A stretch of DNA of 59,753 bases from Ignavibacteriae bacterium HGW-Ignavibacteriae-2 (GTDB lineage Bacteria; Bacteroidota; Ignavibacteria; Ignavibacteriales; Melioribacteraceae): positions 5,001 through 64,753 of the forward strand of contig PGYT01000001.1 in assembly GCA_002839805.1 (NCBI GenBank), given 5' to 3'. The notes beneath the pieces were generated by a model. It was not told where the DNA came from and did no database searches. It saw nothing but the letters and a program-made list of their open reading frames with translations. Both the position numbers and the translations under genes were made by a program. Below, in pieces: positions 27,014 through 35,989 of the stretch (the stretch's first letter is position 1; each line of letters opens with the position of its first letter).

Positions 27014-28108
27014 TCATAAACTGTTAATATATGAAATCCGTTTTTTCACTGATGGATGGCTGTAAAAAAACCATTCAACTAATGGATGAGGCTCTTCGTC
27101 GCCTAAATTTTGTTTAGTAAGTTTATTTAATGTTTCTATAAATTCCTTTTTTTTCCCTGTCGATTTCACTGCATAATTATCGGCCTGATATTCAAATTTT
27201 CTCGAAATAACATTCCCAATTGGAGTAAGAATTAAACCAATCAGCATGCTCCATAATACAAGCACTGGCATGGATGCTATTTCTGTGCGTGAATTAAAAC
27301 CGAACCACCTTAAAGAGACATCAAATAAAACGGCTATCGAAAAGAACATTAAAAAACTAATTACAGTGCTTATCATAATATTTTTAATAATATGTTTGTG
27401 TTTGTAATGTCCAAGTTCATGAGCTATTACTGTTTCAATTTCATCATTAGTATATTCTGCCAAAAGGGTATCGCCAAGTATAATTTTTTTTGTTTTTCCC
27501 AAACCCGTAAAAGCTGCATTAGCTTTTTTTGTGTTTTTACTCATGTTGAATGAAAATATATTTTCAACCTTCATGCCAACATCGCTAGAAAGAGCTAATA
27601 TCCTTGTTTTCAAATCATCATTTTCAAGTGGCGAGATTTTATAAAATAGCGGCAGTATTACAATAGGAACAATTTTGGCGAGTAAAACCGAGACGACGAA
27701 CATTATTAATGAAAATGGAAGCCACCAATACCCGCCGAACGTTTCAAGTGAGAAATAAAATATAAATAATATGGGCATTCCAATCAATATTCCTACAATT
27801 AGTCCTTTAAGGTCTTCCCATATCCATTTAATGAAAGTTTGGTTGGATAGATTGTACTTATGTTCTAAATGAAATTCCACATAATATTTAAGCGGGAAAA
27901 ACAAAACTGACAATACAGCACCGGAAATTATAGTAAAAAGTGCCAATACCCCATAATCATTTGAAACAAAGGTGCGAATGTAATTTTCAAGAAAAACGCT
28001 GTATTTAAATGAGACAAAAAAAAGAATTAGTACAAATGTAAGTACTGATTCAGATATTCCTACAGATAGTTTGATGTTATTATATTTTTTAGCATTCATA
28101 ATGTGCAT
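27014..28108 (-). CDS. M48-family integral membrane metalloprotease (Ste24/HtpX-like)
   Basis: The 364-residue protein has about six membrane helices and the zinc-protease motif HELGH (230-234). A later EYQADNYA segment supplies the third zinc ligand, Glu near 310. The N-terminal arrangement, with a long membrane half before the protease core, is that of CAAX-protease/Ste24-type M48 enzymes rather than short HtpX. In bacteria these degrade damaged membrane proteins. An ATG at codon 4 is an alternative start. A terminator precedes the gene, so it is probably transcribed alone. Confidence 0.9.
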   Translation of the reverse strand: MHIMNAKKYNNIKLSVGISESVLTFVLILFFVSFKYSVFLENYIRTFVSNDYGVLALFTIISGAVLSVLFFPLKYYVEFHLEHKYNLSNQTFIKWIWEDLKGLIVGILIGMPILFIFYFSLETFGGYWWLPFSLIMFVVSVLLAKIVPIVILPLFYKISPLENDDLKTRILALSSDVGMKVENIFSFNMSKNTKKANAAFTGLGKTKKIILGDTLLAEYTNDEIETVIAHELGHYKHKHIIKNIMISTVISFLMFFSIAVLFDVSLRWFGFNSRTEIASMPVLVLWSMLIGLILTPIGNVISRKFEYQADNYAVKSTGKKKEFIETLNKLTKQNLGDEEPHPLVEWFFYSHPSVKKRISYINSL

Positions 28109-28135
28109 AATTAATTAAATAGTTGGTTTAAAATA

Positions 28136-28168
28136 GAAAAGGCAGCGGTTAACTGCCTATTTTTTTTG
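28136..28168 (-). terminator. Rho-independent terminator after the small Cys-Pro protein gene
   Basis: AGGCAG (28140-28145) and CTGCCT (28153-28158) form a stem with a seven-base loop, flanked by A and T runs, so it could work on both strands. Both neighbouring genes are on the minus strand, so it most likely ends the upstream small gene. Confidence 0.7.
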
Positions 28169-28180
28169 AGTGGAATTATT

Positions 28181-28468
28181 TTAGATATAATATAATTTAT
28201 TTTTACCATCAGTTTTTTTATTCTTCAGCCCTTCCTGTTTATTCCCATTATAAGGACATTTTTCGGGTATGGATTTTATTTTTCCTGAATTGGAAGATTT
28301 TTTTTCATTTTCTTTCATAATGAAAGGACAAGTTTTCTTATCATTTTTTTCAAGATTCTTAATATATGGGCAAACAGGCGTTTGTTTTTTCCCTAACTCA
28401 TAATGATTTGTACTTCCAATAAATAAAAAACTTAAAGCAAAAAAAATAACTAACACATTCTTTTTCAT
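28181..28468 (-). CDS. Small exported protein with three Cys-Pro-aromatic motifs
   Basis: I do not recognise this 95-residue protein. It has a signal peptide (KKNVLVIFFALSFLFIGS), then a Lys-rich, low-complexity mature part with three similar motifs, VCPYI, TCPFI and KCPYN, spaced about 17 and 26 residues apart. No other cysteines are present. Such Cys-Pro motifs could bind heme or metal, or could form mixed disulfides. The start is the ATG at 28468: a strong GGGGAGG lies six bases upstream, whereas the frame's earlier start lies ten codons further up without a site. It stands alone between batE and the M48 gene. Confidence 0.72.
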   Translation of the reverse strand: MKKNVLVIFFALSFLFIGSTNHYELGKKQTPVCPYIKNLEKNDKKTCPFIMKENEKKSSNSGKIKSIPEKCPYNGNKQEGLKNKKTDGKNKLYYI

Positions 28469-28586
28469 TCTAACCTCCCCTTTATAATTTCTCAACAATT
28501 TGGGAAGGACATAAGTTCGATATCTCTAATAAATTAAATCATTAAAGAGGCTCTACTTATTTTGAATTTGGCGTTAAAATAGATTT

Positions 28587-29339
28587 TTAAATTTTTTCGA
28601 AAGAATTATTTGGAAGCCACCCTACTTTACCGTCGCTCAATCGGATTTTTGACCAATCATTAACTTTATCTTCCAGTTCGAATTTTAATCCTTCGTGTAT
28701 AATAAATACATCACTGCTCTTCTGATCAGGTGTTTGTTTGGCAGAGACTTCAGTTTTAATTACAACGCCATAATCCGTAGACATTTCCCTGTTATAAACA
28801 GAAAATAAAATGATAATAAAAAGCACAAATACCGCGAACGATATAGAACCGGACATAAAACCAATTCGCTGAATTCTTCCCGATTTACCGACAAAATAAA
28901 AAGTTAATGACAATAATAGTGTTATAAATGATAAGGACACTAATACAGACCAACCATTAATACTTAGAGAAGTGAGCAACAGCTCCCACCATTCTGTAAT
29001 AAAAAGTTTGGGCACATTTTTTATTTTATCGACGGTCCGGGCATTAGCAATTTCCAGGTTATATTTTAAATCATCATCGTTTGGTGATAATTTTAGACCT
29101 CTTTCATAATTTAGTATTGCATACCCCAGTTGGTTTATTCTAAAGTAGGAATTGCCCAGATTGTAAAACAAAGCATCAGATACATAACCTTGGTCAATAA
29201 TTTTATTATACTCAACTATAGCTTCATTAAATTGTTCTTCCTGGTAATGTTTATTTGCTTTTTCCATCAGGTTTTCCACCTGAGCACTGGAAACTGAATA
29301 TAAAATAAAAGTCGAAAGCAGAATTATTTTTTTGAGCAT
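28587..29339 (-). CDS. batE: BatE-like TPR and SH3-domain membrane protein
   Basis: The last protein of the Bat operon has 250 residues: a signal peptide (1-19), TPR helices (about 25-105), two membrane segments (about 128-150 and 160-182), and a C-terminal bacterial SH3-like domain (about 190-250) ending in KVGWLPNNSF. This is the BatE layout known from Bacteroides. Bat proteins are linked with aerotolerance and envelope integrity, but the biochemical role is not settled. It follows batD by ten bases. Confidence 0.88.
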   Translation of the reverse strand: MLKKIILLSTFILYSVSSAQVENLMEKANKHYQEEQFNEAIVEYNKIIDQGYVSDALFYNLGNSYFRINQLGYAILNYERGLKLSPNDDDLKYNLEIANARTVDKIKNVPKLFITEWWELLLTSLSINGWSVLVSLSFITLLLSLTFYFVGKSGRIQRIGFMSGSISFAVFVLFIIILFSVYNREMSTDYGVVIKTEVSAKQTPDQKSSDVFIIHEGLKFELEDKVNDWSKIRLSDGKVGWLPNNSFEKI

Positions 29340-29349
29340 ATTGTAATCT

Positions 29350-31200
29350 TTATTTTTTTCTGATGAGAATAGAGTTTTCCAAATTTACTATCACTTTAAC
29401 GGTTTTTTCATGCAATTCACCCGATTGAATCTGATCACCCAACTGGGGCGCAAATCTTATAAATTCGCATCTGTCTAATATTTCTTTAACTTCATCAATT
29501 AAAGAATCGTTAACATTTTTGTTTTTAAGAAGACCAAGAGCTTTGTCTTGAGTAAAATCCGCTTTTTGAAGATTTAGTTTATCTTCTAAATATCCTGCAA
29601 TAGCTTTAGAAATTTCGTTGTGAAATTTGCTTATATCATTTTCATCAAGAGCCTTCTTTGCATTTTTTAATCTTGCTCTTGCATTTTTTTCCGCTTTCTG
29701 ATATTTAACAAGTTGAACATTGCCATTTAATTTATCCTGCCGTTTTTTAATTGTTAAAATGGATACAAAAATAAGAAATGGCAAAGCTATAGAATACCAA
29801 AACCAGGTGCTTATCAGATTGCTCTGGTCTATTTTTTCGAGATTAAAATTGGATGTTTTTATATACCTAATATCTTCATTGAGTAGTTTAACATCCTCTT
29901 TTGTAAAACCAGTAACCGAATTTTCAGTATAATTTTCGCCTCGTTTTATTATAAGTTTATATGAAGGCGAAGATATAGTAATATATTTTTTTGAATTCGG
30001 ATTAAAGTATGAAAATTGAATAGGCGGTATTTCTTTTTCGCCGGCAACTCTGGGCACAATTAAATATTCACCAATTTTACTTCCGCTTATAACGTTTTTT
30101 CTAATGATGTTCTCAGAAGTTTTTGGGTCATATTGTTCAAAACCCGAAGGTAATTTTATCTTCGGTACTTCAAGTAATTTGATGTTACCGGTACCCGAAA
30201 TATTTATTTTAAGTGTAACCGGTTCGTTTGTTTCAACATTAACTTTATCGAGATTAGTTGAAAACTTAAAATCACCTACCGCGCCGTTAAATGATTCGGG
30301 TTTCCCATTAGAAGGGAGTTCGCTGACATCAACTGTTAATGTGTTAGATTTCGCAAGATACTCAACAGTTTGTCTTGTACCGAAAAAAGAATCATTAAAG
30401 AACTCATCAAAAATATCTCCCCTTTGTTTCTTCCTCTGAATTATAACCGGTATGTTTAACTCAAAAGGGGTTATAGTAAGTTTACCGCTCTGCGAAGGGA
30501 AAAGTGCTACACTCTTTAGAACAGCCGAACGAAAGCGCTGACCTTTGTACATTTCAATTTCAAATCGAAGATTATTTATAGCTTCTAATTCTTCAGCCCA
30601 AAAGCCTTTATAAGTCGGAAGTTTAGTTATTTGAGGTGACGATATTTCCAATCGGGTAAGCAATTTGTATGTAACTGTTATCTGTTCACCTTTATAAGCA
30701 GAACGTTTATTAGCTTCAGCTATTATAAATAAATTTTCCGCTATATCTGATTGCGACATTGAAGCGTCATCGGATTTCTGCTGAGCCGACTGCGTGCCTT
30801 GAATTACTTTGATTACTACGGGATTAGTTTTGTACTGACTGCCTTTAAATTCTACTGCAGCCGAACCAATTGTAAATTCTCCAATTTGTGTGGGGGCCAA
30901 AACATATGAAAATGTAACGGAAGCTGACATCGAACCGTTTATTATTTGCACACTTGACGATTGATTTGGTCCGCTTAAAATTCTAAAACCAGAAAATGAA
31001 GGCGGCTGAAAATTTTTAATTCCGCTGTTATCTCCGCCTGTAAATTCAAAGTAAACCTGCACTCTTTCATTTTGGCCTATCGTCGTCTTATCTGCTGTAG
31101 TTTGGAATTGCTGTCCAACTATTAATGATGATATGAAGAATAGAAGCAAAACAAAACTAATAACCTGTTTGAACATTTTCTTTCCGATTACGTTATTCAT
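29350..31200 (-). CDS. batD: BatD-family oxygen tolerance protein
   Basis: The 616-residue protein has an N-terminal signal or anchor (about 10-27), several immunoglobulin-like beta domains (about 30-440, with PPSFSGFRILSGPNQSSSV typical of the family) and one membrane helix (about 465-485). A cytoplasmic helical C-terminus follows (about 490-616). It belongs to the BatD (PF13584) family that is always encoded with VWA partners BatA and BatB. It lies 32 bases after batC. Confidence 0.9.
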   Translation of the reverse strand: MNNVIGKKMFKQVISFVLLLFFISSLIVGQQFQTTADKTTIGQNERVQVYFEFTGGDNSGIKNFQPPSFSGFRILSGPNQSSSVQIINGSMSASVTFSYVLAPTQIGEFTIGSAAVEFKGSQYKTNPVVIKVIQGTQSAQQKSDDASMSQSDIAENLFIIAEANKRSAYKGEQITVTYKLLTRLEISSPQITKLPTYKGFWAEELEAINNLRFEIEMYKGQRFRSAVLKSVALFPSQSGKLTITPFELNIPVIIQRKKQRGDIFDEFFNDSFFGTRQTVEYLAKSNTLTVDVSELPSNGKPESFNGAVGDFKFSTNLDKVNVETNEPVTLKINISGTGNIKLLEVPKIKLPSGFEQYDPKTSENIIRKNVISGSKIGEYLIVPRVAGEKEIPPIQFSYFNPNSKKYITISSPSYKLIIKRGENYTENSVTGFTKEDVKLLNEDIRYIKTSNFNLEKIDQSNLISTWFWYSIALPFLIFVSILTIKKRQDKLNGNVQLVKYQKAEKNARARLKNAKKALDENDISKFHNEISKAIAGYLEDKLNLQKADFTQDKALGLLKNKNVNDSLIDEVKEILDRCEFIRFAPQLGDQIQSGELHEKTVKVIVNLENSILIRKK

Positions 31201-31232
31201 TTATTAATAGAATATATAACTGATATTGCAAT

Positions 31233-31979
31233 TTACCAGTCTTTTTCTTTTTTAGATACTTTCGCTTTACGTTTTCTCAATTCCTTTTGCAGATCGGCTT
31301 CATTCTGTTTTAATGCCTCAAGAATTCTTTGAGCGTCTTCCTTAGAAATTTCTTCCTTCGGTTTTTGTTGCTGCTTCTGCTGTTGATCCTGCTGTTGATC
31401 CTGCTGTTGATCTTTATTCTGCTGTTCGTCTTTCTTTTGCTGATCCTGATTATTTTGATCCTGCTTATCCTGTTGCTTATCTTTATTTTGATCTTTGTTT
31501 TGATCCTGATTCTTATTTTTATTTTCCTGATTTTTATCATTTTTAAGCATGTTAAGAGCATATGATAAATTGTATTTTGTCTCAGGATCGTTGGGATCAA
31601 GTCTCAAAGAATTTTTATAAGCCTCCACGCTTTCTTTTATCTTATTAGATTTAAGCAGAGCATTGCCAACATTGTGCATTACTTTGGAACGTTTATAATC
31701 ATCATCCGTAAGTGCAATTGCGTTTTTATAAGAATCAATAGCTTCTTCATATTTTCCTTGTTTGTAAAGCGCGTCTCCAAGATTAAAATGCCCTTCGAAT
31801 GTTTCAAATGTTTTTTCAATTCCTTTTCTAAAATTCACTTCGGCATCGGGGTATTTATTGTTTTTATACAAATCCACACCTTCATTAACCAAACCCCTAA
31901 GACTTTGTCCGACGGCAATATCAGCATTTAATAATCCAGTAATTCCGCCGAGCAATATAATTTTATATATTAATTTCAT
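31233..31979 (-). CDS. batC: BatC-like TPR protein with Gln/Asp/Lys-rich segment
   Basis: The 248-residue protein has a signal peptide (1-24), three or four TPR repeats (about 25-143, e.g. GHFNLGDALYKQGKYEEAIDSYKNAI), then a highly polar low-complexity stretch (about 148-205) made almost only of Gln, Asp, Asn and Lys, and a basic C-terminus. Low-complexity tails are usual in BatC. Its start overlaps the end of batB by 17 bases. Perfect 12-base repeats lie within the polar segment. Confidence 0.88.
   Translation of the reverse strand: MKLIYKIILLGGITGLLNADIAVGQSLRGLVNEGVDLYKNNKYPDAEVNFRKGIEKTFETFEGHFNLGDALYKQGKYEEAIDSYKNAIALTDDDYKRSKVMHNVGNALLKSNKIKESVEAYKNSLRLDPNDPETKYNLSYALNMLKNDKNQENKNKNQDQNKDQNKDKQQDKQDQNNQDQQKKDEQQNKDQQQDQQQDQQQKQQQKPKEEISKEDAQRILEALKQNEADLQKELRKRKAKVSKKEKDW
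31377..31412. repeat. Three perfect 12-bp tandem repeats inside batC
   Basis: CTGCTGTTGATC occurs three times in a row on the plus strand and codes for repeated Asp-Gln-Gln-Gln on the minus strand. Less regular copies flank it. This is a coding microsatellite that could change in length without breaking the frame. Confidence 0.85.
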
Positions 31980-33012
31980 TTGAATCAGCCTCTTCGAATT
32001 TCATAAAGAATTTCGATTTGTTATTTGAAATAAAGAACTCCACAAACAATAAAATCAGCGCGGGAAAAAGTAGGTAATAATATCTATCCTCATAGTCTGT
32101 AATTCTAGTTGTGCCATACTCAGTTTGTTCAAGTTGGGCCAAATCTTTATAAATCAATTCGAGTTCATCATCTGTGTTTGAAGATCGATAGTATTTTCCA
32201 TTACCAGCCTCAGCAATTTTCTGAAGAGTAAATTCATCAAGTTTGGTTAGTACTACATTTCCATACATATCTTTTTTGTAACCCGTCTGAATACCGGAAT
32301 TGTTATACAATGGAATAGGCACACCCGTAGGCGATCCCAAACCGATTGTGAATGTCTGAACACCGTTGCCTGCCGCTTCTTCAACTATACCTGTAATGTT
32401 CCCCTCATGATCCTCACCATCAGTAATAATTATTATAGCTTTTTTTGTTTCAGCGTCCTTCTTAAAAGAATTTAACGCAAGTTTTATTGCCGGTTCAATT
32501 GCTGTGCCGGCTTGAGGAACTGAGGAAACATCTACAGCATTTAAAAATAAATTAGCCGCGGAGTAGTCAGTGGTCAAAGGAAATTGAACATAAGCTTCGC
32601 CAGAAAAAACTATCAAACCTATTCTATCGCCACGCAATCTTTGAATAAGCAACGCTATTTCGTGTTTGGCCTTTTCGAGTCTGCTAGGCTTAATATCCTC
32701 GGCAGTCATACTTAAAGATACGTCAAGTAAAATATATACATCAATGCCCACTTGTTTTACTTCTTCAACTTTAGAACCCACTTGCGGATTAGCCAATGCT
32801 AGAATCAGCAATATAAAAACAGCAAATATTATTATAAATTTATAAACAGACTTAAACCCGCTGCGCATAGGAAGTAAAACTTTTTGAAGTTTTGATGACG
32901 CAAAGTCATTTAACTGTTTTTTCTGGATTCTATACGTATACCAGAAAATTATTGCCAAGAGAGGCAAAAAGTACAACGCGTATAAATATTCGGTATGTGC
33001 AAAACGGATCAT
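31963..33012 (-). CDS. batB: BatB-like von Willebrand A membrane protein
   Basis: The 349-residue protein has membrane segments at about 8-26 and 57-75, a VWA domain (about 88-285) with the metal-site motif DVSLS and the later TDGED, and a C-terminal helix (about 310-330). The order of helices and VWA is that of BatA/BatB. It follows batA and overlaps batC. It probably forms a membrane complex with its VWA partner BatA and with BatD. Confidence 0.93.
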   Translation of the reverse strand: MIRFAHTEYLYALYFLPLLAIIFWYTYRIQKKQLNDFASSKLQKVLLPMRSGFKSVYKFIIIFAVFILLILALANPQVGSKVEEVKQVGIDVYILLDVSLSMTAEDIKPSRLEKAKHEIALLIQRLRGDRIGLIVFSGEAYVQFPLTTDYSAANLFLNAVDVSSVPQAGTAIEPAIKLALNSFKKDAETKKAIIIITDGEDHEGNITGIVEEAAGNGVQTFTIGLGSPTGVPIPLYNNSGIQTGYKKDMYGNVVLTKLDEFTLQKIAEAGNGKYYRSSNTDDELELIYKDLAQLEQTEYGTTRITDYEDRYYYLLFPALILLFVEFFISNNKSKFFMKFEEADSNEINI

Positions 33013-33051
33013 AATCTATTCAATAATATTATTATAAAAATTTATTTATAA

Positions 33052-34047
33052 TCAAGGCAATCTTCTAAGCCAGGTTCTTGTTAAAATAAACTCGGCTAAT
33101 AAAAACAAGAATCCTAATCCTATCCAATTATAAAATAATTCCGATGCATTTCTATACGAAGTTATTTCCACCCTTGTTTTTTCAAGTTTATCAATTTGTT
33201 CATAAATTTCGAGTAGTTTATTATTATTTGTGGCTCTAAAATATTGCGCGTCGGTCATTGCGGAGACCTGTAATAATACCTTCTCATCGATTTCCACAGG
33301 AACCATTTGATATCGTTTTCCAAAAGGGGTGTTAAAAGGGTAAGGAGCTTCGCCTATTGTACCAACACCTACAGAGTAAATCCTTATTCCAAATGATTTA
33401 GCTATTTGTGCTGCAGTAATTGGGTCTATTTCACCACTGTTATTCACACCGTCAGTAAGCAATATAATCACTTTGCTTTTAGCTTTACTATCTTTCAATC
33501 TATTTACGCCATTTGCAATTGCTGTACCAATAGCTGTTCCGTCTTCAATCATTCCGCTTTTAATCTCTTTTATAAGACCGCGTAAAACAGAATAATCTAT
33601 TGTAAGCGGGCATTGCGTAAAACTTTGGCTTGCAAAAACAACAAGTCCAATTTTATCTGAAGTACGGCCCGCAACAAAGTTATCTATCACTTCCTTGGCT
33701 GCTTCGAGTCTATTAGGCTTAAAATCTTCAGCGAGCATACTGCCGGAGATATCTAACAGCATAACAACATCAATTCCTTCTGTATATACATTCTCACCGC
33801 TCGAAAAGGACTGGGGACGGGCCAGAGCAACAATTAATAATCCAACAGCAAGCGCACGAAATATGGCGGGTAAATGTATTAGTCTCTCCTTTATTGTTGT
33901 TTTGGCAGAGCTAAAAATCTGAAGTGAGGAATAGGTTATATCGGGTGTATTTTTTTTATATTTTTTCCAATACCAAAATAACATTAGCGGTACTAAAGAA
34001 AGAAAGAATAAAACGTAGGGATATTTGAATGTTATGTCACTAAACAT
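33052..34047 (-). CDS. batA: BatA-like von Willebrand A membrane protein
   Basis: The 331-residue protein has N-terminal membrane segments (about 8-26 and 60-77), a VWA domain (about 90-280) with DISGSMLAED (metal-site DxSxS) and LTDGVNNSG, and a final helix (about 308-326). It is closely similar in layout to batB, and its start overlaps the previous gene's end by eight bases. It belongs to the moxR-batABCDE operon. Confidence 0.93.
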   Translation of the reverse strand: MFSDITFKYPYVLFFLSLVPLMLFWYWKKYKKNTPDITYSSLQIFSSAKTTIKERLIHLPAIFRALAVGLLIVALARPQSFSSGENVYTEGIDVVMLLDISGSMLAEDFKPNRLEAAKEVIDNFVAGRTSDKIGLVVFASQSFTQCPLTIDYSVLRGLIKEIKSGMIEDGTAIGTAIANGVNRLKDSKAKSKVIILLTDGVNNSGEIDPITAAQIAKSFGIRIYSVGVGTIGEAPYPFNTPFGKRYQMVPVEIDEKVLLQVSAMTDAQYFRATNNNKLLEIYEQIDKLEKTRVEITSYRNASELFYNWIGLGFLFLLAEFILTRTWLRRLP

Positions 34048-34990
34048 TTTTCACCTCTAACGTCTCAACTTTTACTTCCTCCTCAACTTTAGTTTTGTTC
34101 ACAATCTCATAAGCTTGTTTCATCATATCTTCGTTAATTGTAGGTATGGGCTTAAATTTGGCAAACTTAACCAAATCGGCGTTGTTCAAAAATTCATCAG
34201 TAATTTCAACTATCTCTCTGGTATCGTTAATATTTTTAAGACTCAATAACACTTCCGAAGAAGTCATTTCAAGAGCACGAAAATTAAACTTGTCTTCAAA
34301 ATACTTTCGGATAATTCCAGTGATCTCGGAATGGTATTCTTTTATCATTCCCTGCTGCCAAAGTTTTTTTGTTTCTAATTCCGACAACGAATCCAAAGCA
34401 ATTCGATATGGCGGCAGTTTAATAATTTTTTTCTGAGGAACAATACCTAGTTTCTTTTTCCTGTAATAACGATATAAAAAGTAAACTCCAACAATTACTA
34501 CCACAACAATCAAAATAATCAATAGAATCATCAACCAATCCAATTGAATCTTTAAAGGAGCTTTTACATCTTGAATATCGCCTTGCGCATTTATTTCAAT
34601 TGTTCTAACAATAATTTTAACAGGATTAACATTAACAAATTGCGGTTCAGAATTACCATCTAAAAAATAATTTATTCTAAAACCTGGAATAGTAACATCT
34701 GCCGAGTCGTATTTGGAGAAAATATATTTTCTAAGAATATGCACTGTATTTCCACTTTCCTCAGAAACAACGGGCTCTTCTTTTATAAAATCGAGTACGG
34801 TTATTGAATCCTGAATCTGGGGAATTTCAATACGCGTGTTTTTGGGGTAATTAAGTTCCAAAGTGTAATAGATGTAATCCCCAACTATATAATCGGTGGT
34901 ATCAGTATTTGCAAACACCGTTACAGATTGAGCATTTAATGAAATAGCTATAAAAAAAAGCAGCAGAATATATTTTAATTTACTAATCAA
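34040..34990 (-). CDS. Bat-operon membrane protein with periplasmic beta domain (BatD-like/DUF4381-like position)
   Basis: The 316-residue protein has a signal peptide (1-20), a beta-rich periplasmic domain (about 21-140), one strongly hydrophobic helix (about 150-172) and a cytoplasmic helical part (about 175-316). I cannot name it with certainty. The layout is like a half-length BatD, and a protein of this kind often sits between the DUF58 and batA genes in such operons. It overlaps the DUF58 stop by four bases and batA by eight, so it is certainly part of the operon. Confidence 0.75.
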   Translation of the reverse strand: MISKLKYILLLFFIAISLNAQSVTVFANTDTTDYIVGDYIYYTLELNYPKNTRIEIPQIQDSITVLDFIKEEPVVSEESGNTVHILRKYIFSKYDSADVTIPGFRINYFLDGNSEPQFVNVNPVKIIVRTIEINAQGDIQDVKAPLKIQLDWLMILLIILIVVVVIVGVYFLYRYYRKKKLGIVPQKKIIKLPPYRIALDSLSELETKKLWQQGMIKEYHSEITGIIRKYFEDKFNFRALEMTSSEVLLSLKNINDTREIVEITDEFLNNADLVKFAKFKPIPTINEDMMKQAYEIVNKTKVEEEVKVETLEVKNV

Positions 34991-35862
34991 TATTTTTTCT
35001 CTCTAGCTTTGAAGAAATTAACCAAAGGTTTAACGTAAGACTGTCCTATATCTATCTTAATTGAATCCAGTCCGGCTTTCAGAAATAAATCTTTTCTGTA
35101 ATTCTCGTTGTCTGACAAAGCGGAATAAAATTTATCTCTAACTTCTTTGTTGCTCGTATCAATAAACCTGATTTTACCTGTCTCAGCATCACGAAATTTA
35201 ATAAGTCCGGCTTTTGGCAGATCGCGCTCGCGAGGATCGTGAAGTGCAATACCAACCAAATCATGTTTTCGACCGGCAATATTTAAAATTCTATCGTAAC
35301 CTTTATCTATAAAATCAGAAATAAGAAATGCGATACTCTTCTTTTTAATAGTATGGTGAAAATACTCTAGTGCACTTCTTAAATCTGTTTGATTACCACG
35401 AGGTTCAAATGATAAAACATCCCTAATAATTCGGAGAACATGACTTCTGCCTTTTCTTGGCGGGACAAATTTTTCAATTGTATCGGTAAATAATATCAGT
35501 CCTACTTTATCATTATTTTTCATGGCCGAAAAAGCAAGTATTGAGGTAAGTTCTGCGGCAATCCGTTGTTTTGTTTTTTCCACTGAGCCGAATACGAGAG
35601 AGCCGCTGAGATCGACTAAAAGCATAACGGTTAGTTCCCGCTCTTCCTCAAAAACTTTTACATATGGATGTCCGAATCTTGCAGTAACGTTCCAATCGAT
35701 GGACCGAATATCATCTCCGACCATATATTCTCTAACTTCGGCAAATTCCATTCCTCGTCCTTTAAAAACGGAATGATATTCACCCGAGAATACTTCGTTA
35801 ACTACGCCTCGAGTTCTAATTTCTATCTGTTTAACTTGTTTTAGTATTTCCCTTGTTAACAT
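34987..35862 (-). CDS. DUF58-family protein of the MoxR/Bat system
   Basis: The 291-residue protein has the DUF58 signature (EYMVGDDIRSIDWNVTARFG, about 46-65) followed by a VWA-like fold with VDLSGSL near 85 and ISDFID near 180. DUF58 proteins accompany MoxR ATPases and VWA proteins and are thought to be their clients or adaptors. Here it is the second gene of the operon after moxR, with a 127-base gap between them that may hold a second promoter. Confidence 0.93.
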   Translation of the reverse strand: MLTREILKQVKQIEIRTRGVVNEVFSGEYHSVFKGRGMEFAEVREYMVGDDIRSIDWNVTARFGHPYVKVFEEERELTVMLLVDLSGSLVFGSVEKTKQRIAAELTSILAFSAMKNNDKVGLILFTDTIEKFVPPRKGRSHVLRIIRDVLSFEPRGNQTDLRSALEYFHHTIKKKSIAFLISDFIDKGYDRILNIAGRKHDLVGIALHDPRERDLPKAGLIKFRDAETGKIRFIDTSNKEVRDKFYSALSDNENYRKDLFLKAGLDSIKIDIGQSYVKPLVNFFKAREKKY

Positions 35863-35989
35863 GCACTAAAGCCTTTATTTGAAAATATTGAGAATACTCT
35901 TTAGCATTCTTTTATCGATTATACAATTCTAATTCTTATATAATGCTCTGTTCAGTTAAAACCATAAATAATGTCATCGATATTTGATT

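Noticed and set aside
28469-28498. Longer start of the small Cys-Pro protein ten codons upstream
   Set aside because: The extra N-terminus precedes the signal peptide and covers the GGGGAGG ribosome site, so the ATG at 28468 is better.
31377-31412. Possible CRISPR-like or mobile repeat
   Set aside because: The 12-bp tandem copies have no spacers and lie in the batC reading frame, so they are a coding microsatellite.
31310-31600. Open frames on both strands (including a Leu/Ile-rich frame on the plus strand, 31329-31565) over the batC tail
   Set aside because: They are shadows of the low-complexity batC segment; the Leu-rich chain arises from the complement of Gln/Asp/Lys codons. There is no ribosome site or conserved feature.
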